A stretch of 64,000 bases of DNA from Mesorhizobium tianshanense (GCF_007830515.1 NZ_VLKT01000016.1:62001-126000); one strand, 5' to 3'. Positions 42,360 to 51,269 are shown, numbered from the stretch's first letter. Notes: a model not told the origin generated them from the sequence alone. Numbers and translations are program-made.

Positions 42360-43163
42360 ATGACGAGCCCCAAGCCCAAAAATTCCTCCGCACTCAAAAA
42401 TGAACTGCTGCCTGGCCGACGTGATGGCTCAAATGCCAAGCCGCGTGCCCGGCCGGTGCGGTCCCATTCGCTCTACAGCCCGGCCGAGGTGCACGAGATT
42501 TTCCGACGCTTTTCGGTTCAGCGGCCCGAGCCGAAGGGCGAGCTCGAACATGTCAACGCCTTCACGCTGCTGGTGGCGGTGGTACTTTCGGCGCAGGCGA
42601 CCGATGCCGGTGTCAACAAGGCGACTCGGGCGCTGTTCAAGATCGCCGACACGCCGCAAAAGATGCTGGCGCTCTGCGAGGCCAAGGTCGGCGATTATAT
42701 CCGCACCATCGGGCTCTGGCGCAACAAGGCCAAGAACGTCATCGCGCTTTCGGAAGCGCTGATCCGCGACCATGACGGCGAGGTGCCTGACGATCACGAT
42801 CAACTGGTCAAGCTGCCGGGCGTCGGGCGCAAGACCGCCAATGTCGTGCTCAACATGGCCTTCGGCCAGCACACGATGGCGGTCGACACGCATATCTTGC
42901 GCATCGGCAACCGGCTCGGGCTGGCGCCTGGCAAGACGCCGGAACAGGTCGAGCAGGGGCTGTTGAGGATCATTCCAGACGAATATATGCGCCACGCGCA
43001 TCATTGGCTGATCCTGCATGGGCGCTATGTCTGCAAGGCGCGCAAGCCGGATTGTCCGGCCTGCGTCATCGCCGATATCTGCAAGGCTGACGAAAAGACG
43101 ACCGATGTGCCGGCGCCGCTGGTCGAGATCGCGCCGCTCGGGCCGGTGGACGAAATTCAGTAG
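42360..43163 (+). CDS. nth: Endonuclease III (DNA glycosylase/AP lyase)
   Basis: Removes oxidised pyrimidines in base-excision repair. The helix-hairpin-helix KLPGVGRKTANVV carries catalytic K158, and D176 lies in MAVDTHILRIGN. The 4Fe-4S loop is at the C-terminus, with cysteines in CKARKPDCPACVIADIC. ATG at 42360 with AGGAAGGGG before it is chosen over 42327. It has an N-terminal extension of about 40 basic residues compared with E. coli. Its end overlaps the convergent DUF2214 gene by 7 bases. Confidence 0.95.
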   Translation: MTSPKPKNSSALKNELLPGRRDGSNAKPRARPVRSHSLYSPAEVHEIFRRFSVQRPEPKGELEHVNAFTLLVAVVLSAQATDAGVNKATRALFKIADTPQKMLALCEAKVGDYIRTIGLWRNKAKNVIALSEALIRDHDGEVPDDHDQLVKLPGVGRKTANVVLNMAFGQHTMAVDTHILRIGNRLGLAPGKTPEQVEQGLLRIIPDEYMRHAHHWLILHGRYVCKARKPDCPACVIADICKADEKTTDVPAPLVEIAPLGPVDEIQ

Positions 43164-43612
43164 CCGTAGCCGCGCGCCATCGCCGCCGCGAAGACCGGGA
43201 TCAGCAGGAAGATGAACGCTTCGGCGCGGACATAGGTTCGAACGGATGCGAGTTCCACCGCCGGCACCTGAAAGCCGGGGCTGGCCGTGGCCTGCCTGTT
43301 CCAGGACACGAAGCGGACAGTCGGGATGATCGACAGCAGGCCGACGATGGCGAAAGTCGCCATCTTTGCCCAGAACACCCAGTTGTAGACGTAGAATTCC
43401 CAGCCCTTCAGACCATAGATGACGCGGCCGATGCCGACGATGATGATCAACATGGCGATGATGCCGTAATGGCGATCGATGCCGACAAGCCGCCGGAGGG
43501 TCGCGGCGGGCAGATCGCCGCGGATCAGGACAAATTCGGCGCCGATGATGCCTGCCAGTGAAAACACCAGGAGATGATGAAAGATGGCAAGCACGAGATC
43601 GGTGGTATCCAT
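43157..43612 (-). CDS. DUF2214 family membrane protein
   Basis: A 151-residue inner-membrane protein with four helices (LVLAIFHHLLVFSLAGIIGA; YGIIAMLIIIVGIGRVIYGL; AKMATFAIVGLLSIIPTV; AFIFLLIPVFAAAMARGYG). The paired histidines FHHLL in helix 1 and IDRHYG are typical of DUF2214 and could bind a metal or heme, though this is not shown. It is convergent with nth. Confidence 0.85.
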   Translation of the reverse strand: MDTTDLVLAIFHHLLVFSLAGIIGAEFVLIRGDLPAATLRRLVGIDRHYGIIAMLIIIVGIGRVIYGLKGWEFYVYNWVFWAKMATFAIVGLLSIIPTVRFVSWNRQATASPGFQVPAVELASVRTYVRAEAFIFLLIPVFAAAMARGYGY

Positions 43613-43769
43613 GCCCTTTTCCCTCCGTCGGACGGCACAGCGGACGTGCTGAATCAGCTACTGGTGAAAAGTAGCACCGCTGGGCAGGATTCACATTGGG
43701 CTGGAAGGTGATCTGCACAGCCTTTGGCTCTTGTTTAGCGCAGGCGATTTTGATCTCTGTCTTTCGCCT

Positions 43770-43838
43770 GTCGCCAAACCGCCGAGCACGCTCGGGTCAA
43801 GCCAAGGGCAGGCTTCTTGGGCGACATGCGTTAGGCAC
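43770..43838. repeat. Rhizobial intergenic palindrome family, copy 1
   Basis: The stretch from CGCCAAACCGCCGAGCAC to GGGCGACATGCGTTAGGCA matches copy 3 (61907-61978) across CGGGTCA...AGGCAGGCTT...TGGG...ATGC.TT.GGCA. It fills the spacer just upstream of the GNAT gene. Such CCAAAACCG...CGATGC palindromes are scattered in Rhizobiales genomes. Confidence 0.6.
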
Positions 43839-43860
43839 AGGCAACACAACCGAGGCATCC

Positions 43861-44400
43861 ATGGATAATCCGCAGGCGGTCGTCGCTCCCGTCATCGAAA
43901 CGCCGCGCACCATCCTGCGGCCACACCAACGCGATGATTTCGATGCCTATGTCGCCATGTGGGCCGATCCGGCCGTCACCCGCTTCATCGGCGGCAAACC
44001 GCGCACGCGGGAGGAAAGCTGGATGCGCTTCCTGCGTCATGCCGGCCTGTGGTCTCTGCTGGGCTACGGCTTCTGGGCGATCGAAGACAAGGCATCAGGC
44101 CGCTTCATCGGTGAGGCCGGCTTTCACGATCTGAAGCGCGACATGGTGCCGTCGATCGAAGGCGTGCCGGAAGCCGGTTGGGCACTGGTCTCGAGCGCAC
44201 ATGGCCAGGGGCTCGCCAGCGAAGTCGTCGGACGGGTTCTCGCCTGGCGCGACGAGGCATTCGAGCGCGTAAGGACCGTCTGCATAATCGATCCGGAAAA
44301 CACCGCTTCACTGAACGTCGCGGCAAAATGCGGCTACAGGGAAGTGTTGCGAACCACCTATCATGACAATGCGACGATCCTGCTGGAACGGCAGCCTTGA
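43861..44400 (+). CDS. GNAT N-acetyltransferase, RimJ/RimL-like
   Basis: A 179-residue acetyltransferase. The acetyl-CoA site region is GWALVSSAHGQGLASEVVGR, and the N-terminus TPRTILRPHQRDDFDAYVAM is typical of RimJ/RimL-type enzymes. Targets could be ribosomal protein termini, amino acids or small molecules. ATG at 43861 is used; the frame is open to 43696 but that part consists of the intergenic palindrome. Confidence 0.87.
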   Translation: MDNPQAVVAPVIETPRTILRPHQRDDFDAYVAMWADPAVTRFIGGKPRTREESWMRFLRHAGLWSLLGYGFWAIEDKASGRFIGEAGFHDLKRDMVPSIEGVPEAGWALVSSAHGQGLASEVVGRVLAWRDEAFERVRTVCIIDPENTASLNVAAKCGYREVLRTTYHDNATILLERQP

Positions 44401-44441
44401 GGGTGCTGCTTGCCATCCTGAGGTTCTGGCTGTGGTTCCGG

Positions 44442-45221
44442 TCAGGCCGCACCGAGGCTTTCTACGCCTTCCGCTTCGGCACCGGCTTGGCGGGCCGCCT
44501 GTTCGAGCGTCGAGGCGTCTTCGCCGAAAGCGCGGGTGGCGCGCGCGGCAGCCTCGAGCAGCGGACTTTTCATGCGTTGGAGAAAGGCCGCGTCGACGCG
44601 TGTGCTCGGGCCGGACAGCGTCAATGCGCCGAGCAACGTGCGCCCCGGTCCGAACACCGGTGCCGAGACGCCCGCCGTCTCGGGGTCGCGATCGCCCACC
44701 GACAAACAATGATAGGTTTTGCGGATCGTCTGGTAAGGCTCGCCTTGCTGACCGGAAAACGCCGCAAGCACGCGACCGCCGGAGCCGGCCAGCAAGGGCA
44801 GCACGTCGCCTTCCCGGATCGTGTAGCGGATCGGATGCTTGGACTCGACGCGGTAGAGACAGGTACGCACGTCACCCGAACGGACATAGAAAGCGACGCT
44901 TTCCCAGCTTCGGTCGCCGAGATCGCGCATGATCGGCAGCAGGATGTCGACCGCTACGACCGAACGCTGGTATAGGGCGCCCAGCCGGAAGGTGGCAGGG
45001 CCGACGCGATAGCGGCCATCGTCGAGACGCTCCAGCAACTGCCCGCGTAGCAACGAGTTCGCCAGCCTCAGGATCGTGCTCTTGTAGAGGCCGGTCCGCG
45101 CCGCGATTTCGGCGAGGCTGAGCGACCGGTCGGCGGTGGTGAAAGCGTCGAGGATGGCGATGGCGCGGTCGAGCGCTGCAACGCCATCGGCCGAGGCGGG
45201 CTTGGATTGTGTTACGGTCAT
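44442..45221 (-). CDS. IclR family transcriptional regulator of the tct/citrate-type operon
   Basis: A 259-residue IclR regulator. The winged helix is at about 15-70 (SLSLAEIAARTGLYKSTILR), followed by the effector domain with GDVRTCLYRVESKHPIRYTI and GPGRTLLGALTLSGPSTRV. It is divergent from tctC, so it most likely controls the transporter and CoA genes, with the substrate or its CoA ester as effector. ATG at 45221 is used; ATG at 45266 (MALLSKWEQ) is an alternative. GACAGAA/TTCTGTC half-sites lie between the two genes. Confidence 0.88.
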   Translation of the reverse strand: MTVTQSKPASADGVAALDRAIAILDAFTTADRSLSLAEIAARTGLYKSTILRLANSLLRGQLLERLDDGRYRVGPATFRLGALYQRSVVAVDILLPIMRDLGDRSWESVAFYVRSGDVRTCLYRVESKHPIRYTIREGDVLPLLAGSGGRVLAAFSGQQGEPYQTIRKTYHCLSVGDRDPETAGVSAPVFGPGRTLLGALTLSGPSTRVDAAFLQRMKSPLLEAAARATRAFGEDASTLEQAARQAGAEAEGVESLGAA

Positions 45222-45252
45222 CTGTTTGACCACGTCGTTCTGTTCCCACTTG

Positions 45253-45328
45253 GACAGAAGGGCCATCGGAACAATTGTGCCGCATGCAGGCCGTTCTGTC
45301 CAGTAGAATAGCGTTCCTGTTGACAGAA
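45253..45328. promoter_or_regulatory. Three GACAGAA half-sites between iclR and tctC
   Basis: GACAGAA at 45253-45259, TTCTGTC at 45294-45300 and GACAGAA at 45322-45328. The last two form an inverted pair with 21 bases between the arms, and the third overlaps the -35 box of the candidate tctC promoter. This suits control by the divergent IclR protein. Confidence 0.4.
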
Positions 45329-45348
45329 TGAAGCAAAGACTGCATGAA
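45320..45348 (+). promoter_or_regulatory. Candidate promoter of the tctCBA operon
   Basis: TTGACA (45320-45325), a 17-base spacer and the weak -10 CATGAA (45343-45348) lie about 75 bases before tctC. The -35 box is covered by a GACAGAA half-site, consistent with a regulated promoter. Confidence 0.35.
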
Positions 45349-45424
45349 TTTTTCCCGAGCGGGTCTGAATTCAGGCTACGTTGCTGGCAGGCACCGGAGG
45401 AGGTGTCGTGATTGGAGGAATCCC

Positions 45425-46402
45425 ATGCTGAACAGACGCAGATTTTTAATGAGCACCGCCGCTGCCGGCGCCGCCGGTTTCGCGGCGTTGCACCTTTCGC
45501 CCGCTTTCGCGCAGGATGCACCGCAGATCCAGATCTTCGTGCCGGCAGCGCCCGGCGGCGGCTGGGACCAGACGGCGCGCACTATGGACCAGGTGCTGCG
45601 CAGTGAGAAGCTGATCTCCGGTTCGCAGATCACCAATGTCGGCGGCGCCGGCGGCACGGTCGGCCTGCCGCAGTTCATCAGCCAGTGGAACGGCAAGGGC
45701 AATTCGCTGATGGTTGGCGGCATGGTCATGGTTGGCGCCATCATCGCCAACAAATCGGCCAATAATCTCACCGAAGTCACGCCGATCGCCCGCCTCACCG
45801 GCGAGTTCGAGGCGCTTGTGGTGCCGGCGGCCTCGCCGTTCAAGACCGCAGCGGATTTCGTCGCCGCCCTCAAGGCTGACCCGACCAAGGTTCCAGTGGC
45901 TGGCGGTTCGGCCGGCGGCTCGGACCACATATTGTTCGGCCTCATCGCGAAGACGGCCGGTGTTCCGGCAAACGAACTCTCCTATGTGCCGTTCGCCGGC
46001 GGCGGCGAGGCGCTGTCGGCGCTTCTCGGCAACCAGGTCGCGGCCGGCATCTCCGGCTTTGGCGAGTTCTCCGAACAGGTCAAGGCAGGTGCGCTTCGGC
46101 TGCTCGCCATTTCCGCGGAAAAGCGCCAGGAAGGCATCGACGCACCGACGCTGAAGGAAGTCGGCATCGATGTCGAACTGTTCAACTGGCGCGGCGTCTT
46201 CGCACCGCCCGGCGTTTCCGACGCCGACAAGGCGGCAATGATCACGCTGGTCGAGACGATGGCCAAAAGCGATGCCTGGGCCACTGAATGCAAGAACCGC
46301 AACTGGACGCAAATCCTGCTCACCGGCGACGACTACGCAAAATTCCTCGCTGAAGACACGACCCGGATCGAGGCCATCCTCAAGGATCTCGGCCTTGCCT
46401 GA
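45425..46402 (+). CDS. tctC: Tripartite tricarboxylate transporter substrate-binding protein TctC
   Basis: The periplasmic binding protein (325 aa) of a TTT secondary uptake system for citrate-like acids. The N-terminus MLNRRRFLMSTAAAGAAGFA is a twin-arginine signal (RRRFL), unusual enough to suggest folding before export. The mature part has the Bug-family start IQIFVPAAPGGGWDQTARTM and SHEQ-like loops (VGGAGGTVGLPQF). GGAGG sits 6 bases before the ATG. A strong hairpin follows the stop. Confidence 0.92.
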   Translation: MLNRRRFLMSTAAAGAAGFAALHLSPAFAQDAPQIQIFVPAAPGGGWDQTARTMDQVLRSEKLISGSQITNVGGAGGTVGLPQFISQWNGKGNSLMVGGMVMVGAIIANKSANNLTEVTPIARLTGEFEALVVPAASPFKTAADFVAALKADPTKVPVAGGSAGGSDHILFGLIAKTAGVPANELSYVPFAGGGEALSALLGNQVAAGISGFGEFSEQVKAGALRLLAISAEKRQEGIDAPTLKEVGIDVELFNWRGVFAPPGVSDADKAAMITLVETMAKSDAWATECKNRNWTQILLTGDDYAKFLAEDTTRIEAILKDLGLA

Positions 46403-46408
46403 TGCCTT

Positions 46409-46440
46409 CGGAAAGGGGCGGCCTGCGCCGCCCTTTTCCG
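46409..46440 (+). terminator. Strong hairpin after tctC, likely attenuator or mRNA-stabilising structure
   Basis: CGGAAAGGGGCGGC (46409-46422) and GCCGCCCTTTTCCG (46427-46440) form a 14-pair stem (one G-T) with a 4-base loop, 6 bases after the tctC stop. No T-run follows, so partial read-through into tctB is expected, giving more binding protein than membrane subunits. Confidence 0.65.
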
Positions 46441-46536
46441 ATGTTCGCCCAGCCGCATGGACATACGATCCAGAGCGAGTGAAACTGCGGTGAGGTCGGC
46501 TTTGGGAGACCGGCTGGCTATCCAGGGAGGACGATC

Positions 46537-47073
46537 ATGAGCACCAGCGAGCAGCAGGCGGCGCGGCCGCGCCTTGCCGTGCCCGAATTGCTGATCGGCA
46601 TCGGGCTTCTCGCCTGCGCCGGCGCGGTAGCCTGGCAGACGCTGGCGATTCCGGTGTCGCCGCTCTACTCCAAGGTCGGCCCGACCGTCTTTCCCTACAT
46701 TACCATGATCGGCATGACGATCCTTTCCCTCCTGCTGATCGTCGCCGCCGTGCGGGGTGGCTGGCAACCGGAGGAAGAAAAGGAGACGCCGACCGACTGG
46801 AAGGCGATGGGCATCGTCGCCGTCGGACTGGTCGCGAACCTCGTGCTGATCCAGCCGCTTGGCTTCACCGCGGCCTCGGTGATCATGTTCGTTCTCATCT
46901 GCCACGGGTTTGGCAGCAGACATCCGCTGCGTGACGTACTGCTCGGCCTGATCCTGGCGCTTGCCGCCTATTTCGGCTTCGCCAGGGCGCTTGGCGTCAA
47001 TATCGGCGCCGGCTTCATCGAGAACCAGCTGAACACGGTCCTCGATTCGATCATCCGTATGTTGAGGGCCTGA
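46537..47073 (+). CDS. tctB: Tripartite tricarboxylate transporter small membrane subunit TctB
   Basis: A 178-residue protein with four hydrophobic helices, typical of Tct[21 protein letters not shown], then [40 protein letters not shown] and [20 protein letters not shown]. It partners TctA in the inner membrane. It lies 4 bases before tctA, with GGGAGG just before its start. Confidence 0.9.
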   Translation: MSTSEQQAARPRLAVPELLIGIGLLACAGAVAWQTLAIPVSPLYSKVGPTVFPYITMIGMTILSLLLIVAAVRGGWQPEEEKETPTDWKAMGIVAVGLVANLVLIQPLGFTAASVIMFVLICHGFGSRHPLRDVLLGLILALAAYFGFARALGVNIGAGFIENQLNTVLDSIIRMLRA

Positions 47074-47077
47074 AGCC

Positions 47078-48601
47078 ATGGAAACGCTTGGCCATCTCGC
47101 GAACGGATTTTCGGTCGCCTTTACGCCGGTCAATCTCATGTGGTGCCTGCTCGGCACGACGCTGGGGACCGCGATCGGCGTGCTGCCCGGCCTCGGGCCG
47201 GCGCTGACCATCGCCCTGCTTTTACCGATCACCTATCAGGTGGCGCCGGAAGCGTCCTTCATCCTGTTTGCCGGCATCTATTACGGCGCCATGTATGGCG
47301 GTTCGACGACATCGATCCTGCTCAACACGCCGGGTGAAAGCGCTACTATCGTCACGGCGCTGGAAGGCAACAGGATGGCCCGTTCCGGCCGCGGCGGCGC
47401 TGCACTTGCCACGTCGGCGATCGGCTCCTTCGTCGCCGGCACGCTCGGCACGGTGGGGGTCGCGTTCCTGGCGCCGGTGGTGGTCAAATTCGCGCTGTCT
47501 TTCGGCCCGGCCGAATATTTTTCGCTGATGGTGCTGGCCTTCATCACGGTTTCGGCGGTGCTCGGCTCGTCGTCGGTGCGCGGCCTGACCAGCCTGTTCG
47601 TCGGCTTCGTCATCGGCATGATCGGCGTCGACCTGCAGACCGGCCAGCCGCGCTTCACCTTCGGCATGAGCCAATTGCTCGACGGCGTCGACGTGATCGT
47701 CGTCGCCGTCGGCCTCTTTGCGGTCGGCGAGACATTCTACATGGCGTCGCGCCGTTACGCCGGCAAGGACGAGATCGTGCCCTTGAGGGGATCGCTCTAC
47801 ATGACGGCGGCCGAATGGGCCCGCTCGTGGAAGGCTTGGCTGCGAGGCGCCCTGCTCGGCTTCCCGATCGGCGCCCTGCCGGCCGGTGGCGCCGAGATCC
47901 CGACCTTCCTGTCCTATGCGATCGAGAAGAAGCTCTCCAAACACAAGGAGGAGTTCGGCACGGTCGGCGCCATCGAAGGCGTTGCCGGCCCGGAAGCCGC
48001 CAACAACGCATCGGCCGCCGGCGTGCTGGTGCCGATGCTGACGCTCGGCCTGCCGACCTCGGCGACGGCCGCGATCATGCTGTCGGCCTTCCAGAGCTAT
48101 GGCATCAATCCCGGGCCGATGCTGTTCATGACGCAGGCCAATCTGGTCTGGGGGCTGATCGCCAGCCTGTTCATCGCCAACGTCATCCTCGTCATCCTCA
48201 ACCTGCCGCTGATCGGGTTGTGGGTGCGGCTGCTGAAAATCCCGGCGCCGCAGCTCTATGCCGGCATCCTGGTGTTCGCCACGGTCGGCACCTACGGCAT
48301 TTCGCAGTCGCCGACCGACCTCGTCATCCTCTATCTGCTCGGCGGGGCCGGTTTCCTGATGCGGCGCTTCGATTTCCCGACGGCGCCGGTCATCATCGGC
48401 ATGATCCTCTGGCCGCTCGCCGAAACCCAGTTCCGCCGCGCGATGACCATCTCGAACGGCGACTGGTCGGTGTTCTATAAGCACCCGCTGTCGCTGACGC
48501 TGCTGACGCTGGCGTTCATCGGACTGATTGGACCGCATATCTGGGCTTACGTCGAGCACAGGCGCAGGCGCGGGCCCGAGCATGTGCCGGGCGATGCCTG
48601 A
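47078..48601 (+). CDS. tctA: Tripartite tricarboxylate transporter large membrane subunit TctA
   Basis: The main permease (507 aa) with about 12 helices. The family motif [19 protein letters not shown] lies near the N-terminus, and the second signature is in the central part, [20 protein letters not shown], with an inverted-repeat layout. It imports citrate-type substrates by cation symport using TctC. It is followed closely by the CoA-transferase gene (15 bases). Confidence 0.94.
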   Translation: METLGHLANGFSVAFTPVNLMWCLLGTTLGTAIGVLPGLGPALTIALLLPITYQVAPEASFILFAGIYYGAMYGGSTTSILLNTPGESATIVTALEGNRMARSGRGGAALATSAIGSFVAGTLGTVGVAFLAPVVVKFALSFGPAEYFSLMVLAFITVSAVLGSSSVRGLTSLFVGFVIGMIGVDLQTGQPRFTFGMSQLLDGVDVIVVAVGLFAVGETFYMASRRYAGKDEIVPLRGSLYMTAAEWARSWKAWLRGALLGFPIGALPAGGAEIPTFLSYAIEKKLSKHKEEFGTVGAIEGVAGPEAANNASAAGVLVPMLTLGLPTSATAAIMLSAFQSYGINPGPMLFMTQANLVWGLIASLFIANVILVILNLPLIGLWVRLLKIPAPQLYAGILVFATVGTYGISQSPTDLVILYLLGGAGFLMRRFDFPTAPVIIGMILWPLAETQFRRAMTISNGDWSVFYKHPLSLTLLTLAFIGLIGPHIWAYVEHRRRRGPEHVPGDA

Positions 48602-48616
48602 GCTGTTTGTGACATC

Positions 48617-49801
48617 ATGACCGATCTGCTGTCCGGCATCCGCGTCCTCGACCTGACCAATGTTCTGGCTGGCCCTTATTGCGCCTATCAACTGGCGCTG
48701 CTCGGGGCCGATGTGATCAAGGTCGAGGCGCCGCAAGGTGGCGATCTGGCGCGCCAGCTCGGCGGTTCGCCGGAACTCAACAGCACCGGCATGGGCGCTT
48801 CGTTCCTGGCGCAGAACTCGGGCAAACGATCGGTGGTGCTCGATCTCAAGAAAGAGGCCGATCGCGAACGCTTCCTCGATCTGGTCGCTTCCGCCGATGC
48901 GCTGGTCGAGAACTTCCGCCCCGGCGTGATGGACCGGCTGGGGCTCGGCTACGCCAAGCTGAAAGAGATCCGCCCCAGCCTTGTCTATTGCGCGATTTCG
49001 GGCTTCGGCCAGACGGGGCCGATGCGCGACAATCCTGCCTACGACCAGATCATCCAGGGACTGTCCGGCATCATGAGCATCACCGGCACGCCGGAGACCG
49101 CGCCGCTGCGTGTCGGCTATCCGGTCGCCGACACGCTGGGCGGGCTGGTCGGGGCGTTCGCCATCACTGCTGCACTTGTGAGGCAGAAGACCAGCGACGA
49201 GGGCGCCTTCCTCGACGTGTCGATGCTCGAATGCACGCTCTCCGCGCTGGGCTGGCCGGTCTCCAACTATCTGACGGCTGATGTCGATCCGCAGCCGATG
49301 GGCAACGAGAACATGACGGCAGCACCTTCCGGTACGTTTCGCACCGGCGACGGCTTGCTCAACATCGCCGCCAACAAGCAGGAGCAGTTCGTCACGCTCT
49401 GCCGGCTGATTGGGCTGCCGGAACTGGCGTCGGACCCGCGCTTTGCCGAGCGTGAGACGCGCAAGCGCAACCGCATCGCCTTGAAGGCGCTGATCGAGGA
49501 CGCACTGGCGAGCGGCTCGGCCGCGGCGTGGGAGGAGACGCTCAATCGCGCGGGCGTGCCGGCGGGCAGGGTGCTGACGATCCCGCAGGTGCTGGCCGAG
49601 CAGCAAGTGATCGGGCGCGACATGACCACCCGCTTCGATGGCGTGTCGAAGATGGACCGGCCGCTGACCGTCGTGCGCGGCGGGTTCATTGTCGATGGCG
49701 CGGCACCCTTGCCGACTAGGCCGCCGCCAACATTGGGCGAGCATATGGATGAGGTATTTGCCAGTCTGCCGCCCCGAGCAAACAAGAGGGCGCGGGCATG
49801 A
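48617..49801 (+). CDS. Class III CoA-transferase (CaiB/BaiF family)
   Basis: A formyl-CoA-transferase-like enzyme (394 aa) that moves CoA between carboxylic acids. The N-terminal GIRVLDLTNVLAGPYCAYQL and GADVIKVEAP are family signatures. The catalytic aspartate equivalent is D143 in AYDQIIQG. In this operon it would activate the imported tricarboxylate, for example with succinyl-CoA or acetyl-CoA as donor. The donor and acceptor are inferred from the neighbours. Its stop overlaps the lyase start by 4 bases (ATGA). Confidence 0.9.
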   Translation: MTDLLSGIRVLDLTNVLAGPYCAYQLALLGADVIKVEAPQGGDLARQLGGSPELNSTGMGASFLAQNSGKRSVVLDLKKEADRERFLDLVASADALVENFRPGVMDRLGLGYAKLKEIRPSLVYCAISGFGQTGPMRDNPAYDQIIQGLSGIMSITGTPETAPLRVGYPVADTLGGLVGAFAITAALVRQKTSDEGAFLDVSMLECTLSALGWPVSNYLTADVDPQPMGNENMTAAPSGTFRTGDGLLNIAANKQEQFVTLCRLIGLPELASDPRFAERETRKRNRIALKALIEDALASGSAAAWEETLNRAGVPAGRVLTIPQVLAEQQVIGRDMTTRFDGVSKMDRPLTVVRGGFIVDGAAPLPTRPPPTLGEHMDEVFASLPPRANKRARA

Positions 49802-50649
49802 GCGGCGCCGAGAAGAAGATCGGCCGCGAGTGCGGTGAGGAATGGTGGCAGACCGGCATCATCGAAATGCGCCCCGGCGTCATCCGGCTGCGCGGCTACG
49901 AGATCCAGGATCTGATCGGCCGCGTCAGCTTTCCGGCGATGATCTGGCTGATGCTGCGCGGCGAACTGCCTGGTGAGGAACAGGCGGCGCTGCTCGGCAT
50001 TGCGCTCGGCGCCGCCGTCGACCATGGGCCGCAGGCGCCGTCGATCGCCATTGCCCGCATGGCGGCCACCTGCGGCGTCGGCATCAACAGCGCCATGGCC
50101 TCGGCCATCAATGTGCTTGGCGACGTGCATGGCGGCGCCGGCGAGCAGGCGCTTGCCTTCTATGGCGACATCGCCGCGGCATTGGACGGAGGCACGACGC
50201 TTGCCGATGCCGTCTCGGTGCGGCTCGATCGTTTCTTCGCCGAGGAAGAATCTTATGTGCCAGGGCTCGGCCATCGCTTCCATCCGGTCGATCCACGAGC
50301 GCCGCGCCTCATCGAGCTGACCCGCGATTTTGCCGCGCGCGGCGTCGTCAGCGGACGCTTCGCCGACATCGCCGAGGCTGTCGAGGCCGAGGTCGCGCGG
50401 CGCAAGGGCAGAAAGATCCCGCTCAACATCGACGGCGCCACCGCCGTCATCTATGGCGAGCTCGGCTTCCCGCCGCCGCTGACACGCGGCCTTTTCGTGC
50501 TCTCGCGCTCGGTTGGCATATTGGCGCATGCGTGGGAACAGTCGCAGGCGACTGACCGCAACAAGGGGCCGCTGCCGCGCGAATGGCTTTGGGCCTATAC
50601 CGGCACGCCGGTACGGTCCTTTCCCGAGGGGGATGACGGATCCAAATGA
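49798..50649 (+). CDS. Citryl-CoA lyase-like protein (citrate synthase fold)
   Basis: A 283-residue citrate-synthase-fold protein, too short for a citrate synthase and matching the citryl-CoA lyase group. Equivalents of the citrate synthase catalytic residues are visible: H76 in VDHGPQAPS, H111 in GDVHGGAGEQ and D212 in LNIDGATAV. The signature GLGHRFHPVDPRA (H159, R160) is also present. It would cleave citryl-CoA, or a related 2-hydroxyacyl-CoA such as citramalyl-CoA, to acetyl-CoA and a 2-oxoacid. It is the last gene of the operon, convergent with the NUDIX gene 19 bases away. Confidence 0.85.
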   Translation: MSGAEKKIGRECGEEWWQTGIIEMRPGVIRLRGYEIQDLIGRVSFPAMIWLMLRGELPGEEQAALLGIALGAAVDHGPQAPSIAIARMAATCGVGINSAMASAINVLGDVHGGAGEQALAFYGDIAAALDGGTTLADAVSVRLDRFFAEEESYVPGLGHRFHPVDPRAPRLIELTRDFAARGVVSGRFADIAEAVEAEVARRKGRKIPLNIDGATAVIYGELGFPPPLTRGLFVLSRSVGILAHAWEQSQATDRNKGPLPREWLWAYTGTPVRSFPEGDDGSK

Positions 50650-50668
50650 GGCTTTGGTCCGACGTGTG

Positions 50669-51136
50669 TTAAGCGGGCGCGGGCTGGGGAACCTTCAAGT
50701 TCTTCAGCAGCGTCGACAGATCGGGCTCGTCGATAAGCATCGCCGCGTCTTCCGGCGCCAGCCATGCCCGCTGCCGCCTTTTGGCCTCCTGCCAGCTGGC
50801 CAGCTCCTCAGTTACCGCCAGCAGATATACGACGACGTCGACGCGGACGAATCGGTTCGTCAGCCGCTTCCAGTAGGAATAGGTGCCGGCCGGCTCCTTC
50901 AGCGTCTTGCCGAGAACGCCGGCTTCTTCCTGCGCTTCGATGGTGGCTGCCTTGCGCCCGCTCTTGCCCTTCATCGGCCAACCCTTGGGCACGATGAAGC
51001 GCTTGGTCGTGCGCGAGGTGACCAGCATCACCTCGATATCGCCACGCTCGTTCAGCCGAAAGGGAATCGCCGCGACCTGGCGGATCCTTTCGCCTTCCTT
51101 TGCCTTGCGTACGACCTTCTTCTTGGTGGCTGCCAT
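50669..51136 (-). CDS. NUDIX hydrolase, DIPP-like
   Basis: A pyrophosphohydrolase of 155 residues. The NUDIX box is GWPMKGKSGRKAATIEAQEEAGV, read from residue ~55, with the metal-binding glutamates in AQEEAG; the usual Arg of the RE dyad is replaced (EAQEE). The lysine-rich start and FIVPKGWP strand are typical of diphosphoinositol-polyphosphate-like members in alphaproteobacteria. The substrate is unknown. MAATKKK at 51136 is taken as the start; 51178 is open. Confidence 0.85.
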   Translation of the reverse strand: MAATKKKVVRKAKEGERIRQVAAIPFRLNERGDIEVMLVTSRTTKRFIVPKGWPMKGKSGRKAATIEAQEEAGVLGKTLKEPAGTYSYWKRLTNRFVRVDVVVYLLAVTEELASWQEAKRRQRAWLAPEDAAMLIDEPDLSTLLKNLKVPQPAPA

Positions 51137-51269
51137 TCCCGACGATCCAATCAGGGCAGTGCCCAAGCACAAAGGCACGCTGCGAAATCAAAAACCGCCT
51201 TTGATGCTACTTCAAGCACAGTGGCGTACAAGCTATAAGTCGGCTAAATAAATGAAAAGCGCCGGCTCA

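Noticed and set aside
43696..43860. N-terminal extension of the GNAT protein
   Set aside because: The extra 55 residues are encoded by the intergenic palindrome and do not look like protein; ATG at 43861 is better.
47222..49744. 840-residue open frame on the minus strand opposite tctA and the CoA-transferase
   Set aside because: Composition is typical of antisense frames in high-GC genes, and both plus-strand genes are clear family members.
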